The notes below the pieces were generated by a model that did not search any database, was not told the origin of the DNA, and was given only the letters and a program-made list of their open reading frames with translations. Shown piece by piece: positions 34,164 through 42,039 of a stretch of DNA of 64,000 nucleotides (the first letter of the stretch is position 1; every line of letters begins with the position of its first letter). The translations under genes and the position numbers were made by a program. The DNA is from Magnetospirillum sp. 15-1. Lineage in GTDB: Bacteria; Pseudomonadota; Alphaproteobacteria; Rhodospirillales; Magnetospirillaceae. The stretch lies in assembly GCF_900184795.1 (NCBI RefSeq), contig NZ_FXXN01000022.1:77501-141500 (forward strand), written 5' to 3'.

Positions 34164-34532
34164 TCAAACCCGAGCATGATCACAGGCTAACCATCCGGCC
34201 AGCGCCAGCAATAGCCACGACGCCATCAGGCTTATTCCACCGAGGGGCGTAACCATCGGAATCGGCAAGGAAATTCCCAGCGCCTTCAGATAGAGCGAGC
34301 CGGAGAACAGCGCCACGCCGACCACCATCAGTCCGGCGGCCGGGCGGAACAGCCGGCGGCGTTTGGCACAAAAGCGGGCCAGGGCCAGCAGGGCGACGGC
34401 GTGCAGCAGTTGGAACTGGCTGCCCAGCCCGACCCAGCGGGCCGCTTCGCCCTCCACGCCGTGGGAGCCCCAGGCGGCGAATCCGATGGCCATGGCTCCG
34501 TTGAGCCCGGCCAGCACCAACCAGACACCCAT
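34164..34532 (-). CDS. DUF423 family small membrane protein
   Basis: 122 residues with about four hydrophobic segments. The motif [19 protein letters not shown] near the N-terminus, [12 protein letters not shown] and [11 protein letters not shown] followed by ITPLGG-like [16 protein letters not shown] are hallmarks of DUF423. ATG 34532 has AAGGAGG about 9-15 bases upstream. Function in the family is unknown. It is transcribed toward divK with 89 bases between them and may share its mRNA. Confidence 0.88.
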   Translation of the reverse strand: MGVWLVLAGLNGAMAIGFAAWGSHGVEGEAARWVGLGSQFQLLHAVALLALARFCAKRRRLFRPAAGLMVVGVALFSGSLYLKALGISLPIPMVTPLGGISLMASWLLLALAGWLACDHARV

Positions 34533-34610
34533 GCCCTCGTCCTCCTTGACCGGCCACGCCCACCTCACGAGATAATGACGGGAGTGTGCCTGTCACGGGG
34601 GGACTTGGGA

Positions 34611-35240
34611 ATGCCTGTTCGGAATATGCTGTTCGCCCTGCTCCTGGGCCTGATCCTGCCGGCCCCCGGAGTCCGCGCGGCGGAACCGGCCGGCAAGGTC
34701 GTCCGCCTGCAGGGCGGCGCCGAGGCCCGCCAGGACGACGCCAGCCGCGTCCTCGCGGCGGGCGATCCGGTACGGGCGGGAGAGACCCTGCGCACCGGCC
34801 CCGGCTCGCGTCTGCTGGTCCTGTTCGCCGACGGCATGGAACTGACCTTAAGCGACGGCGCCGAGATGACGGTGGCCGCCTTCGACTGGGATGCCCGCCA
34901 GGCGGCGGGCAAGGCGGAACTGACCCTGGGCCGTGGCTCGTTCCTGCTGCGCACCGGCGCGGTGGGCAAGCTGCCCGACCATCCCCTGACGGTGAGGACG
35001 CCCCTGGCCTCGGTGGGAGTGCGCGGCACCCAGTTCTGGGGCGGGCCGCTGGACGCGCCGCTCAGCGTGCTGCTGATCGAGGGCCGCGTGGTGGTGAGTT
35101 CCCCGACCGGCAGCGTCGAACTGGGCACCCCCGGGGAAGGCACTTCGGTGACCGAGCCGGGCGCCACGCCGCTTCCCCCGACGTTTTGGGGGGAACAGCG
35201 TATTCAGCGCGCCTTCGCCACGGTCGGCTTCGAAAACTGA
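34611..35240 (+). CDS. Exported FecR-domain protein
   Basis: 209 residues with a signal peptide (MLFALLLGLILPAPGVRAA). The mature part is a FecR-type beta domain: VVRLQGGAEARQDDASRVLAAGDPVRAGETLRTGPGSRLLVLFADGMELTLSDGAEMTV and TPLASVGVRGTQFWGG. There is no membrane anchor or sigma/anti-sigma partner next to it, so it is not a classical FecR regulator; similar stand-alone secreted proteins are often called FecR domain-containing and have unknown function. It starts 78 bases from the divergent DUF423 gene. Confidence 0.82.
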   Translation: MPVRNMLFALLLGLILPAPGVRAAEPAGKVVRLQGGAEARQDDASRVLAAGDPVRAGETLRTGPGSRLLVLFADGMELTLSDGAEMTVAAFDWDARQAAGKAELTLGRGSFLLRTGAVGKLPDHPLTVRTPLASVGVRGTQFWGGPLDAPLSVLLIEGRVVVSSPTGSVELGTPGEGTSVTEPGATPLPPTFWGEQRIQRAFATVGFEN

Positions 35241-35243
35241 GCC

Positions 35244-35373
35244 CTAGAGTTTGTCAGGTTCAGGTTGAAGCGCCGTCACCCCCGGACTTGATCCGGGGGT
35301 CCATGGATGGCCGGGTCAAGCCCGGCCATGACGAGGCGATGGAATGCTCCAGTTAAAGTCGGACAGACTCTAG
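35244..35373. repeat. 130-bp composite palindromic element with terminal inverted repeats
   Basis: Ends CTAGAGTTTGTC (35244-35255) and GACAGACTCTAG (35362-35373) are inverted repeats with one mismatch. Inside are two perfect hairpins: ACCCCCGGA/TCCGGGGGT (35278-35300) and ATGGCCGGG/CCCGGCCAT (35307-35329). The double hairpin is shared with 47645-47736 and, in part, 57837-57859. The right end includes the stop codon of purU. MITE-like by structure; no target-site duplication was established. Confidence 0.6.
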
Positions 35374-36230
35374 CGGAACACCACCGTCTTCGAACCGTTG
35401 AGCAGGACCCGGTGCTCGGTGTGCCAGCGCACGGCGCGGGCCAGCACCACGTTCTCGATGTCACGGCCGATGGCCACCAGATCATCGGGCGTGTGGGTGT
35501 GGTCGACGCGCTCGACGCCCTGCTCGATGATCGGGCCTTCGTCCAGGTCGGGAGTGACGTAGTGGGCGGTGGCGCCGATGATCTTCACACCGCGGGAATG
35601 GGCCTGATGATAGGGCTTGGCGCCCTTGAAGCTGGGCAGGAACGAGTGGTGGATGTTGATGGCCTTGCCCTGCAGGCGCACGCACATATCGGTGGACAGG
35701 ATCTGCATGTAGCGGGCCAGCACCACCAGATCGGCGTCGGCCCGCTCGATCACCTCCATCACCCGGTTTTCCTGGGTGCCCTTGTCGTGCTTGTCCACCG
35801 CCAGGTAGTGATAGGGGATGCCGTGCCATTCGACGATGGAGCGCATCTCCTGGTGGTTGGAGATCACCGCCGGAATCTCGATGGGCAGCGAGCCGGTATG
35901 GTAGCGGTGCAGCAGGTCATTGAGGCAGTGGCCGAACTTGGAGACCAGGATCACCACCCGCGCCTTGCGCGAGCCGTCATGCAGCTTCCAGATCATCTGG
36001 AACTGGGCGGCCACCACGGTGAACAGCTTCTCCAGCTCGGCGCGGGGCGGCGTCATGGCGCCGGCGCCGAACACGATGCGCATGAAGAAGCGCGACGACA
36101 GCGGGTCGCCGTACTGGGCGGCCTCGGTGATGAAGCAGTCGTGCGTGCTGAGAAAACCCGAAACCGCCGCCACGATTCCCACCGTGTCGGGGCAGGTGAT
36201 GGTCAGCACCCAGGCGGCTTTCTCGGCCAT
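35370..36230 (-). CDS. purU: Formyltetrahydrofolate deformylase
   Basis: Hydrolyses 10-formyl-THF to THF and formate, balancing one-carbon pools and supplying formate for purine synthesis. 286 residues: N-terminal ACT domain (WVLTITCPDTVGIVAAVSGFLSTH, about residues 6-85) and C-terminal hydrolase domain with KARVVILVSKFGHCLNDLL, ADLVVLARYMQILS, INIHHSFLPSFKGAKPYHQA and GATAHYVTPDLDEGPIIEQ, containing the Asn-His-Asp site of the family. ATG 36230 is preferred because GAGGAG lies upstream; five extra residues are possible. Confidence 0.95.
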   Translation of the reverse strand: MAEKAAWVLTITCPDTVGIVAAVSGFLSTHDCFITEAAQYGDPLSSRFFMRIVFGAGAMTPPRAELEKLFTVVAAQFQMIWKLHDGSRKARVVILVSKFGHCLNDLLHRYHTGSLPIEIPAVISNHQEMRSIVEWHGIPYHYLAVDKHDKGTQENRVMEVIERADADLVVLARYMQILSTDMCVRLQGKAINIHHSFLPSFKGAKPYHQAHSRGVKIIGATAHYVTPDLDEGPIIEQGVERVDHTHTPDDLVAIGRDIENVVLARAVRWHTEHRVLLNGSKTVVFR

Positions 36231-36360
36231 GATCGGACTCCTCATTCAAACAGATCAAAGGGTTTATCCGACCCGGCCCCGATGGGCAATCCCGCCCTTG
36301 CCTTTTCGCCGCAAATGGCCGAAGGTCGCGGGCAAATCGTTCCCTTACGGAGCAGGCTTG

Positions 36361-36702
36361 ATGATCACCGTTTACTACAAGTCGGGCAGCGCCCAGTGGA
36401 AGTACGAGCTGGAAGATTCCGAGCACGACTACATCATCAAGAACGTCCTCGAGGACAAGCCGGACATGAACGAGATGTTCGAGGACTCGCTGGAGATCCT
36501 GCGCGACATCTCGGCCATGGACGAGGAAGAGATGGAAGAGGACGACGAGATCGACCAGACCATCGCCGTCTCGTTCCTGTGGCACTACTTCAACAATCTG
36601 GTTGAAGAAGGCGACCGCATCGAGGGTGACATCGTCCTGATCGAGGACGAGGACGGCACCGGCGTCACCGTGCTGCCCGCCGCCGGTATCGAGGCGGAAT
36701 AA
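36361..36702 (+). CDS. Acidic hypothetical protein
   Basis: 113 residues, ATG 36361. Strongly acidic: DEEEMEEDDEIDQ near residue 60 and IVLIEDEDGTG near the C-terminus. No Cys, signal peptide or membrane segment. Secondary structure looks mixed (MITVYYKSGSAQWKYELED; SFLWHYFNNLVEEGD). I do not recognise a family. It has its own terminator and is divergent from purU with 130 bases between the starts. Confidence 0.7.
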   Translation: MITVYYKSGSAQWKYELEDSEHDYIIKNVLEDKPDMNEMFEDSLEILRDISAMDEEEMEEDDEIDQTIAVSFLWHYFNNLVEEGDRIEGDIVLIEDEDGTGVTVLPAAGIEAE

Positions 36703-36714
36703 GGCTCCCGTGAA

Positions 36715-36751
36715 AAAAGGCCCCCCGGTCGCCGACCGGGGGGCCTTTTGT
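36715..36751 (+). terminator. Terminator of the acidic protein gene
   Basis: AAAAGGCCCCCCGGT / ACCGGGGGGCCTTTT stem with CGCCG loop, then GTATATTT. Confidence 0.9.
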
Positions 36752-36855
36752 ATATTTGCGTTGATCGATCCCGATCAACGCCGCCCTCAAGCGGCGGGCG
36801 GGCGCTGTGCGCCCTGGCCTCCCGCGGCATAAGCCGCGCCGCCCCTTGGGCCTAT

Positions 36856-36878
36856 CCAAAACTCGCCGCGAGTTTTGG
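36856..36878 (-). terminator. Hairpin at the 3' end of the hemerythrin operon
   Basis: Perfect 10-bp stem CCAAAACTCG/CGAGTTTTGG with a 3-base loop, 3 bases past the hemerythrin stop on the minus strand. There is no T run, so it may be an mRNA-end stabiliser or a dispersed repeat rather than a true terminator. Confidence 0.45.
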
Positions 36879-36881
36879 CGA

Positions 36882-37373
36882 TCAGACCACTTCGCGGCGG
36901 TAGATATCGGCCAGTTCCTCGTCGGTCTCGGGATCGACCAGCGAGGAAATGGCGGCCAGCAGGCCCATTTCTTCCTTCTGGATGTGGAAGATCTCGCGCT
37001 CGACCAGCTCGGCGCCGGCATCCTTGAACTCGGTCCACGAGGCGTCGGTGAAGCCGGCCTCGGCGGCGGCCAAGGCCAGATCGGCAACCTGCAGCGCCAG
37101 CGGCAGGATCGAGCGGTGCTCGTGGGTCAGCATGGTGACGATGCCGGTCTCGCCCTGCTCGACGAACACCTTGAACAGATGGTTCTCCTCGAAGCCGAAA
37201 TGGCTTTCCACCTCGGACTTGAGGATGCGGGCCAGCTGCTTGAGCTTGCGGGCCAGCAGGTCGTCCTTGGCCGGAGCCCTCTTGTTGGAGCCGAGCAGTT
37301 CTTCCAGCGACTGCAACGCCTCGATGGTGGTCATGTGAGCCTGATGCAGCAGGGCGCCGGTCTGGGTATTCAT
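36882..37373 (-). CDS. Hemerythrin HHE-domain protein
   Basis: 163 residues from ATG 37373. A four-helix bundle with His/Glu ligands in the HHE pattern: HQAHMTTIEAL, EVESHFGFEENHLF, LTHEHRSILPLALQ and EIFHIQKEEMGLL. Binds a di-iron centre and probably senses or handles O2 or NO, as YtfE/RIC-type relatives do; it lacks the extra N-terminal Cys motif of YtfE. Last gene of the DUF2249 - membrane protein - hemerythrin unit, 7 bases after the membrane protein gene. Confidence 0.88.
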   Translation of the reverse strand: MNTQTGALLHQAHMTTIEALQSLEELLGSNKRAPAKDDLLARKLKQLARILKSEVESHFGFEENHLFKVFVEQGETGIVTMLTHEHRSILPLALQVADLALAAAEAGFTDASWTEFKDAGAELVEREIFHIQKEEMGLLAAISSLVDPETDEELADIYRREVV

Positions 37374-37380
37374 GAAACGC

Positions 37381-38673
37381 TCATCCTTGTTGATTGGCCG
37401 CGGCGGCGGCCATGTGGGAACGATACCGGCGCAGCACCTCCACGGTGTAGACGCCGAACGCGACGGCACCGGCCAGACCGGCGATCAGGCCCAGCCGCAG
37501 GGGCCAGACCCAGCCGCCGACCAGGGCGATGGAAACCAGGACCAGGGCGGCCGTGTGGCAGCCCAGATGAATATCCACCGGCAGCTTGGGCGACAGATGC
37601 GACAGCAGCGCCGGCTTGCCGCCCAGGGCGGAGGAATGCATGGAGGCCAGGAATGGCATGATCCGCTGCAGGATCGCCATGACGAAGGACAAGAGCCAGC
37701 CGAACACCAGCAGGAAGGCCCACAGTTCCGCCCACGGATCGAGCGGGGCTCCCAGGGCCGGAAGCAGCGCGGCCACCAGACTGACCGGCAACAGCGCCCA
37801 GGCCACCCACACCAGGCGGAAGAAGGGCTCGAGGCGCTTCTTCATGCGGGTCTTCAGGCTGGTCAGCATGCCACGCAGATAGACGACCGTGGCGGCCAGC
37901 CCCAGCAGGGCGCCCAGGGCGGAAAGGGTGCCGATGCCGATCAGCACGCCGCCGGCGCCGAGTACCAGCCCCAGGCCGGACAGCTGCGCCGTCCGCTTGC
38001 CCACCGCGTCGGGCACGGCCGAGCCCAGCACGAACATGGGGATCAGCACATAGGAGAAGCCCGCCGACAGCATGCCCATGAAGCCGTAGCCGGCCAACAC
38101 CGCGTGGGCGGCGGCGATCGACGTATGATCGGGCAGAAAGCCCTTGGTGAAGTCGACAACCAGGGCCAGGCCGAGGACGGCGAGGCCGATCAGCGACGCC
38201 ACCGCCAGCCAGGCATGACGGGTGACGCCGGGCAGGTCGTCGACCTTGCGCAGGTTGGCGCCCACCAGGCCGCCGAACAGGGCCAGACCGGCGACGCACA
38301 GGGTGGCGCCGCCATGCTGGGCCCAGGTGAAGGAGTGGGCCAGACCGGCGGCAAACAGCGCCACGCCGGGAGCGTAAAGCACGAACATCAGCTTGATGGC
38401 CCAGACCGGCCCCAGCGGACGGCGGGTAGCCACCGGCAGCAGCTGGATGGCCGCCCCCATGGCGGTCATGGCCAGGGTACCGAGCGTGATCAGGTGCAAG
38501 GCCGCCAGGGTCATGCCCTGGCCGCCGACGAAGCCGAGAACCCCGTTATTGCCCACCAGCAGCAGCACCCAGGCCAGCAGGTGGAAGAACGCCGCCGCCG
38601 CGAAGAAGCGGTAGGGGATGGACGGGGGCAGGAGGCGATCCTTCGCCCCCATCATGAAGCTGCCGGGAAACAT
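37381..38673 (-). CDS. NnrS-like multi-pass membrane protein
   Basis: 430 residues with about twelve hydrophobic segments and several in-membrane histidines: FFHLLAWVLLLVG, ALHLITLGTLAMTAMGAAIQLLPV, AGLAHSFTWAQHGG, AAHAVLAGYGFMGMLSAGFSYVLIPMF and IHLGCHTAALVLV. This pattern resembles NnrS and haem-copper-oxidase-like proteins found beside denitrification genes. The start is ATG 38673, overlapping the DUF2249 stop as TGATG. Position between DUF2249 and hemerythrin genes and an Nnr-type box upstream argue for a role in nitric oxide stress. Exact family not confirmed. Confidence 0.7.
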   Translation of the reverse strand: MFPGSFMMGAKDRLLPPSIPYRFFAAAAFFHLLAWVLLLVGNNGVLGFVGGQGMTLAALHLITLGTLAMTAMGAAIQLLPVATRRPLGPVWAIKLMFVLYAPGVALFAAGLAHSFTWAQHGGATLCVAGLALFGGLVGANLRKVDDLPGVTRHAWLAVASLIGLAVLGLALVVDFTKGFLPDHTSIAAAHAVLAGYGFMGMLSAGFSYVLIPMFVLGSAVPDAVGKRTAQLSGLGLVLGAGGVLIGIGTLSALGALLGLAATVVYLRGMLTSLKTRMKKRLEPFFRLVWVAWALLPVSLVAALLPALGAPLDPWAELWAFLLVFGWLLSFVMAILQRIMPFLASMHSSALGGKPALLSHLSPKLPVDIHLGCHTAALVLVSIALVGGWVWPLRLGLIAGLAGAVAFGVYTVEVLRRYRSHMAAAAANQQG

Positions 38674-39254
38674 CAGATCACCCGCTCCAGCCACAGCCTG
38701 ACATTGACCACCTCGCTGGACACCCGCGCGATGCGCCAGCCGCGCTCGGCCAGCTCTGGAGCTAGAAAGTGGGGTTCGCGTTCGTGATGCACAACCACGG
38801 TCTCGCCGGGACCGGCCCGTTCGACCAGCCGCAGGATGGCCAGCATGGGATTGGGCGGAGCCAGCTTGCGCACGTCGATGTGCAGCCCGTCCTCCTCGCG
38901 CCAGCTCATGGCGCCCTCGGGCCCCACCTCCACATCGGCGCCGCTTTCCCAGTCGGCGCCGCCGTCCAGGTGAAAGAACACCCGCCAGTGGCCCTCATTG
39001 AGCTTGCGGCCGTAGGACGAGAAGCCCCGTCCGGCCAGGATGCGCCGCAGCGGCGACGGATTGAAGGGGGCGTCGATCACCAGGGAACCGCCGAATTCGA
39101 TGGCCGAGGCGGCTTCCATGACGGTGGCGAAGGGATCGACACCCTGAGCCAGCAATGATCGGACATCCAGCGGCGGGGCGTCGAGCGCCAGGGACAGCCA
39201 TTCCGGCGGCCCGCCAGCCTCGTTGATACCCGCACTCGCCACTTCACCGGCCAT
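38673..39254 (-). CDS. Tandem DUF2249 protein
   Basis: 193 residues from ATG 39254 (GGAAGG 9-14 bases upstream; a TTG six codons earlier is rejected). Two related halves: residues about 22-105 (PPLDVRSLLAQGVDPFATVMEAASAIEFGGSLVIDAPFNPSPLRRILAGRGF) and about 125-193 (LHIDVRKLAPPNPMLAILRLVERAGPGETVVVHHEREPHFLAPELAERGW), each with the L-D-V-R start and G-x-x-x-V/L-x-x-x-x-x-P-x-x-L centre of DUF2249. The family accompanies nitrite/NO reductase genes in many proteobacteria; function unknown. First gene of its operon and preceded by an Nnr-like site. Confidence 0.8.
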   Translation of the reverse strand: MAGEVASAGINEAGGPPEWLSLALDAPPLDVRSLLAQGVDPFATVMEAASAIEFGGSLVIDAPFNPSPLRRILAGRGFSSYGRKLNEGHWRVFFHLDGGADWESGADVEVGPEGAMSWREEDGLHIDVRKLAPPNPMLAILRLVERAGPGETVVVHHEREPHFLAPELAERGWRIARVSSEVVNVRLWLERVI

Positions 39255-39310
39255 GTTCAACACCTTCCGCAAGGGTGACGCAAGGCTGCCTCTACGCCAA
39301 AGGTGCCGCC

Positions 39311-39324
39311 TTGACGTTTGTTAA
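39311..39324 (-). promoter_or_regulatory. Nnr/Fnr-type operator upstream of the DUF2249 operon
   Basis: On the transcribed (minus) strand TTAAC-AAAC-GTCAA, the arrangement I recall for NNR boxes of Paracoccus denitrificans. Centre about 63 bases upstream of the DUF2249 start, compatible with activation from near -41.5. Confidence 0.6.
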
Positions 39325-39393
39325 GCTGCCAATTTATGTGCGGATTGGATGCATTGGGACCCGCCGGCCACTCTTCGGCCCACCGAGGGGCGG

Positions 39394-40092
39394 CTATTCG
39401 CCGCCGCCCTCGCGCACCATGCGGCGCAGGGCCTCGATATCGGTGATCTCCACCTCGCGGCCATGGGTCTCGACCCCGAAGGCCTTGAGGCGGTTCAAGG
39501 CGCGCGACAGGCTTTCCGGCGCGATGCCGATGCGGCTGGCCAGCACCGCCTTGGTCAGCGGCAGGCGCACGCGGCCGGCGGTGTCGGCCCCCGCCTTGGC
39601 CGCCAGGGCCAGCAGGAAGGTGGCGAGACGCTGACCCGGCGACTTGCTCTTCAACTCGCTGATCTCGTGCACCAGACGGAACTGCCACTGGGACAGGCCG
39701 CCCAGCAGCAGCAGGCCCAGCGAGCGGTTGTCGGCCAGACGCTTCAGGAACAGCGAGGCGGGCACGTGAATCAGCCGGGACCCGGCCATCACCTCGGCGT
39801 TGAGCGGAAAGATACCCGACGAGAAGATGGCGGCCTCGGCGAACGACACGATGGGGTCGAACACCTCGATGATCGACTGGTCGCCGGTTTCGGTCAGGGC
39901 GAAGACGTTGACCCGGCCTTCCAGCAGGATGAAGAAGCGGTCGGCCTTGTCCCCCTGGCTGAACAGCAGTTCGGTCTCGGGATAGGCGGCGGAATGGGCG
40001 CCGTCCATCAGCAGGGCCAGATCGGCGGGGGACAGACCGGCCAGCAGGGGGGCCTTGGCGACAAGATCCAGTTCGGCGGGGGTGAGTGCCAT
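39394..40092 (-). CDS. Crp/Fnr-family regulator, Dnr/Nnr-like
   Basis: 232 residues: cyclic-nucleotide-binding-type fold at about 10-125 (APLLAGLSPADLALLMDGAHSAAYPETELLFSQGDKADRFFILLEGRVNVFAL), long dimer helix, then winged helix at about 155-225 with recognition helix IGIAPESLSRALNRLKAFG. No N-terminal Cys cluster, so it is not an O2-sensing FeS Fnr; Dnr/Nnr-type proteins bind haem or NO. The E-S-x-S-R in the recognition helix fits TTGAC-type half-sites. Starts 4 bases after the stop of the second regulator, so the two are co-transcribed. Confidence 0.85.
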   Translation of the reverse strand: MALTPAELDLVAKAPLLAGLSPADLALLMDGAHSAAYPETELLFSQGDKADRFFILLEGRVNVFALTETGDQSIIEVFDPIVSFAEAAIFSSGIFPLNAEVMAGSRLIHVPASLFLKRLADNRSLGLLLLGGLSQWQFRLVHEISELKSKSPGQRLATFLLALAAKAGADTAGRVRLPLTKAVLASRIGIAPESLSRALNRLKAFGVETHGREVEITDIEALRRMVREGGGE

Positions 40093-40096
40093 CAGC

Positions 40097-40795
40097 CTAT
40101 CCCATCTCTTCTTCGGCGCAGAATTCGCGCAACCGGGCCACGTCGGCGACGACCACCAGATTGTCGGGCAGGGATTCGACGCCGATGCGTCCCAGCTTGC
40201 CGAGCGCGCGGGACAGGCTTTCCGGCTTCATGCCCAACTGGTCGGCCACCAGCTTCTTGTCGTAGGGAAAGCGCAACTCGGCCTTGCCCTCCTCCGCCTC
40301 CACCATGGTCAGCAGGAAGGACCCCAGGCGCTGGGCGGTGGTCTTCAGCTTCAGTTCGGCGATCTGGCGGACCAGCATGCGCAGCCGGAAGCTCATGGTG
40401 GTCAGCATGTGCAGCATGATGTCCAGGCGCTCTTCCAGGCGGGCGCGGAACGAATCGGCGGGAATGGCCAGCAGGGTGGCGCTGGTCAGCACGCGGGCGC
40501 TCATGATGTAGCGCCGGGGGCCGAACATGGCGGCATCGGCCAGCACGGCGGCGCGGCGCGCCACCTCGACCACGCTCTTCTTGCCGTCCACGTCCACCGA
40601 CAGTTCCACGTGGCCGTCCAGCACCACGTAGAAGCGGTCCACCGGCCCGTCCTCGCGGTAGAGCAGTTCCTCGTGGGTGAGGACCAGCAGTTCGGCGCCG
40701 TCGAGAAGCTCGCGGACGTCCTTCTCGGCCAGGCCGGTAAACAGCGGCGCGAATTGCAGTTGCAGCAGCACCTCGCGGTCGAGCGCCTGCGTCAT
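40097..40795 (-). CDS. Crp/Fnr-family regulator, second copy
   Basis: 232 residues from ATG 40795 (GAAGGAAG upstream). Same layout as its neighbour: effector domain (LFTGLAEKDVRELLDGAELLVLTHEELLYREDGPVDRFYVVLDGHVELSVDVDG) and winged helix with LGMKPESLSRALGKLGRIG. No Cys cluster. The two proteins share the PESLSRAL recognition helix, so they probably bind similar sites and arose by duplication. The frame is open far upstream, antisense to murI, but only this start gives the family N-terminus. Confidence 0.85.
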   Translation of the reverse strand: MTQALDREVLLQLQFAPLFTGLAEKDVRELLDGAELLVLTHEELLYREDGPVDRFYVVLDGHVELSVDVDGKKSVVEVARRAAVLADAAMFGPRRYIMSARVLTSATLLAIPADSFRARLEERLDIMLHMLTTMSFRLRMLVRQIAELKLKTTAQRLGSFLLTMVEAEEGKAELRFPYDKKLVADQLGMKPESLSRALGKLGRIGVESLPDNLVVVADVARLREFCAEEEMG

Positions 40796-40810
40796 TACGG
40801 CTTCCTTCGT

Positions 40811-40824
40811 GTGACTCCGGTCAA
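40811..40824 (-). promoter_or_regulatory. Fnr/Nnr-type site directly before the regulator pair
   Basis: On the minus strand TTGAC-CGGA-GTCAC, 9 of 10 symmetric positions, centred about 22 bases before the start codon at 40795. The position suggests autorepression rather than activation. Confidence 0.5.
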
Positions 40825-40942
40825 TCGGAGGGCACCGTACGACGAAGTGCCGGGCGGTTCCAGCCCCTAAATACGTCCCCTTGCCGGAGGTCCGGCAGAG
40901 GTCTAAGTATGCAGCAGACCTAATTCTCCCATCCGGATCATC

Positions 40943-41764
40943 ATGACCGACAGCCCCCATCTTCCCATCGGCATCTTCGACTCGGGCGTCGGGGGGCTGA
41001 CCGTGCTGAAGGCGGTGCGGGAACGCCTGCCGGGCGAGTCGCTGATCTATCTGGGTGATACGGCGCGCCTGCCCTACGGCACCAAGAGCGCCCAGACCGT
41101 GGCGGCCTATGCCCTGGAGGCCACCAGACGCCTGGCCTCCTACGGCATCAAGGCGCTGCTGGTGGCCGACAACACGTCGTCGGCCCACGCGCTGGAGGCG
41201 CTGCGCGCCGCCTTTCCCGGCCTGCCGGTGATCGGCGTGGTGGAGCCGGGCGCGGCGGCCGCCGCGGCGGCCTCGGCTCGGGGCCGCATCGTGGTCATCG
41301 CCACGGAAAGCGCCGTGCAGGCCGGGTCCTATCCGCGTGCCATCCTGCATTCGCGGCCCAATGCCCAGGTGACCCAGCTTCCCTGCCCGCTGTTCGTCCC
41401 TATGGTCGAGGAAGGTCTGGTGGACGGCCCCATCGCCGAACAGATCGCCCGGCATTACCTGGACCCGCTGTTCACCGGCCCCGAGGCCGCTGACTGCCTG
41501 TTGTTGGGCTGCACCCACTTCCCCGCCCTGGCGCCGCTGTTCCGCCGCCTGCTGGGCCGCGACGTGGCGGTGGTGGATTCCGCCTCCACCACCGCCATGG
41601 TGCTGGAGGACCTGCTGTCGCTGCGCAATCTGCGGAGCGAGGGCGGCGAAGCGCGGGTGCGCTATCTCGCCACCGACGCCCCGGAGCGTTTCGCCCGGGT
41701 GTCGCGGGTCTTCGTGCCCTGGATTATCGAGGCAGCCGAGGTCGAGGCCATCGACCTCGGCTGA
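40943..41764 (+). CDS. murI: Glutamate racemase homologue with one catalytic Cys replaced by Asp
   Basis: 273 residues, the usual MurI length. Family features: IGIFDSGVGGLTVLKAVRERLP (Asp13, Ser14), LIYLGDTARLPYGTKS, and the second catalytic motif LGCTHFPAL with Cys190. The first catalytic motif, normally ACNTAS, reads VADNTSSA: Asp76 replaces the Cys that acts as one of the two thiol acid/bases. The codon is GAC, so this is not a simple one-base change from TGC or TGT. MurI makes D-glutamate for peptidoglycan in the cytoplasm. Either this copy has altered chemistry or another racemase or D-amino-acid transaminase supplies D-glutamate. Overall fold assignment is secure. Confidence 0.9.
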   Translation: MTDSPHLPIGIFDSGVGGLTVLKAVRERLPGESLIYLGDTARLPYGTKSAQTVAAYALEATRRLASYGIKALLVADNTSSAHALEALRAAFPGLPVIGVVEPGAAAAAAASARGRIVVIATESAVQAGSYPRAILHSRPNAQVTQLPCPLFVPMVEEGLVDGPIAEQIARHYLDPLFTGPEAADCLLLGCTHFPALAPLFRRLLGRDVAVVDSASTTAMVLEDLLSLRNLRSEGGEARVRYLATDAPERFARVSRVFVPWIIEAAEVEAIDLG

Positions 41765-41774
41765 CTTCGGACGC

Positions 41775-41972
41775 TCAGCCGGTCGCCGCCTTCAGGGCGG
41801 CGCGGGCCTGGGCCAGACGGGCGTAGAGGTCGTGGCAGGAGGCCGCCACATCGGGGATTTTCTCCCAGCCGATGGGCAGTTCCTCGGACAGGTCGTGCAG
41901 GTCCATCTTGGCCTGGGTCGCCTGGGCGTTCAGCTTCCTGACCTCGGCCTTGAGGGCTTCGACGTCGCTCAT
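41775..41972 (-). CDS. Small coiled-coil protein similar to the CCE_0567 metalloprotein family
   Basis: 65 residues, ATG 41972. Two helices: MSDVEALKAEVRKLNAQATQAKMDLHDLSEELP, a turn GWEKIP, then DVAASCHDLYARLAQARAALKAA. The LKAEVRKLNAQATQAKMDLHDLSE-LP pattern recalls the short Rop-like proteins (Cyanothece CCE_0567 type) encoded in nitrogen-fixation clusters; that match is from memory. No nif gene is present in the window. It converges on murI with 10 bases between stops. Confidence 0.6.
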   Translation of the reverse strand: MSDVEALKAEVRKLNAQATQAKMDLHDLSEELPIGWEKIPDVAASCHDLYARLAQARAALKAATG

Positions 41973-42039
41973 GATACGGGAAACTCCGGTATGAGGGGCG
42001 TGGCGGCAAGGCGAGTGTAGCCTTACCCCACCCGCCCCA

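Noticed and set aside
40796-41518. Long N-terminal extension of the 40.1-kb Crp/Fnr frame
   Set aside because: It is antisense to murI and has no family similarity; the ribosome site and the family N-terminus fix the start at 40795.
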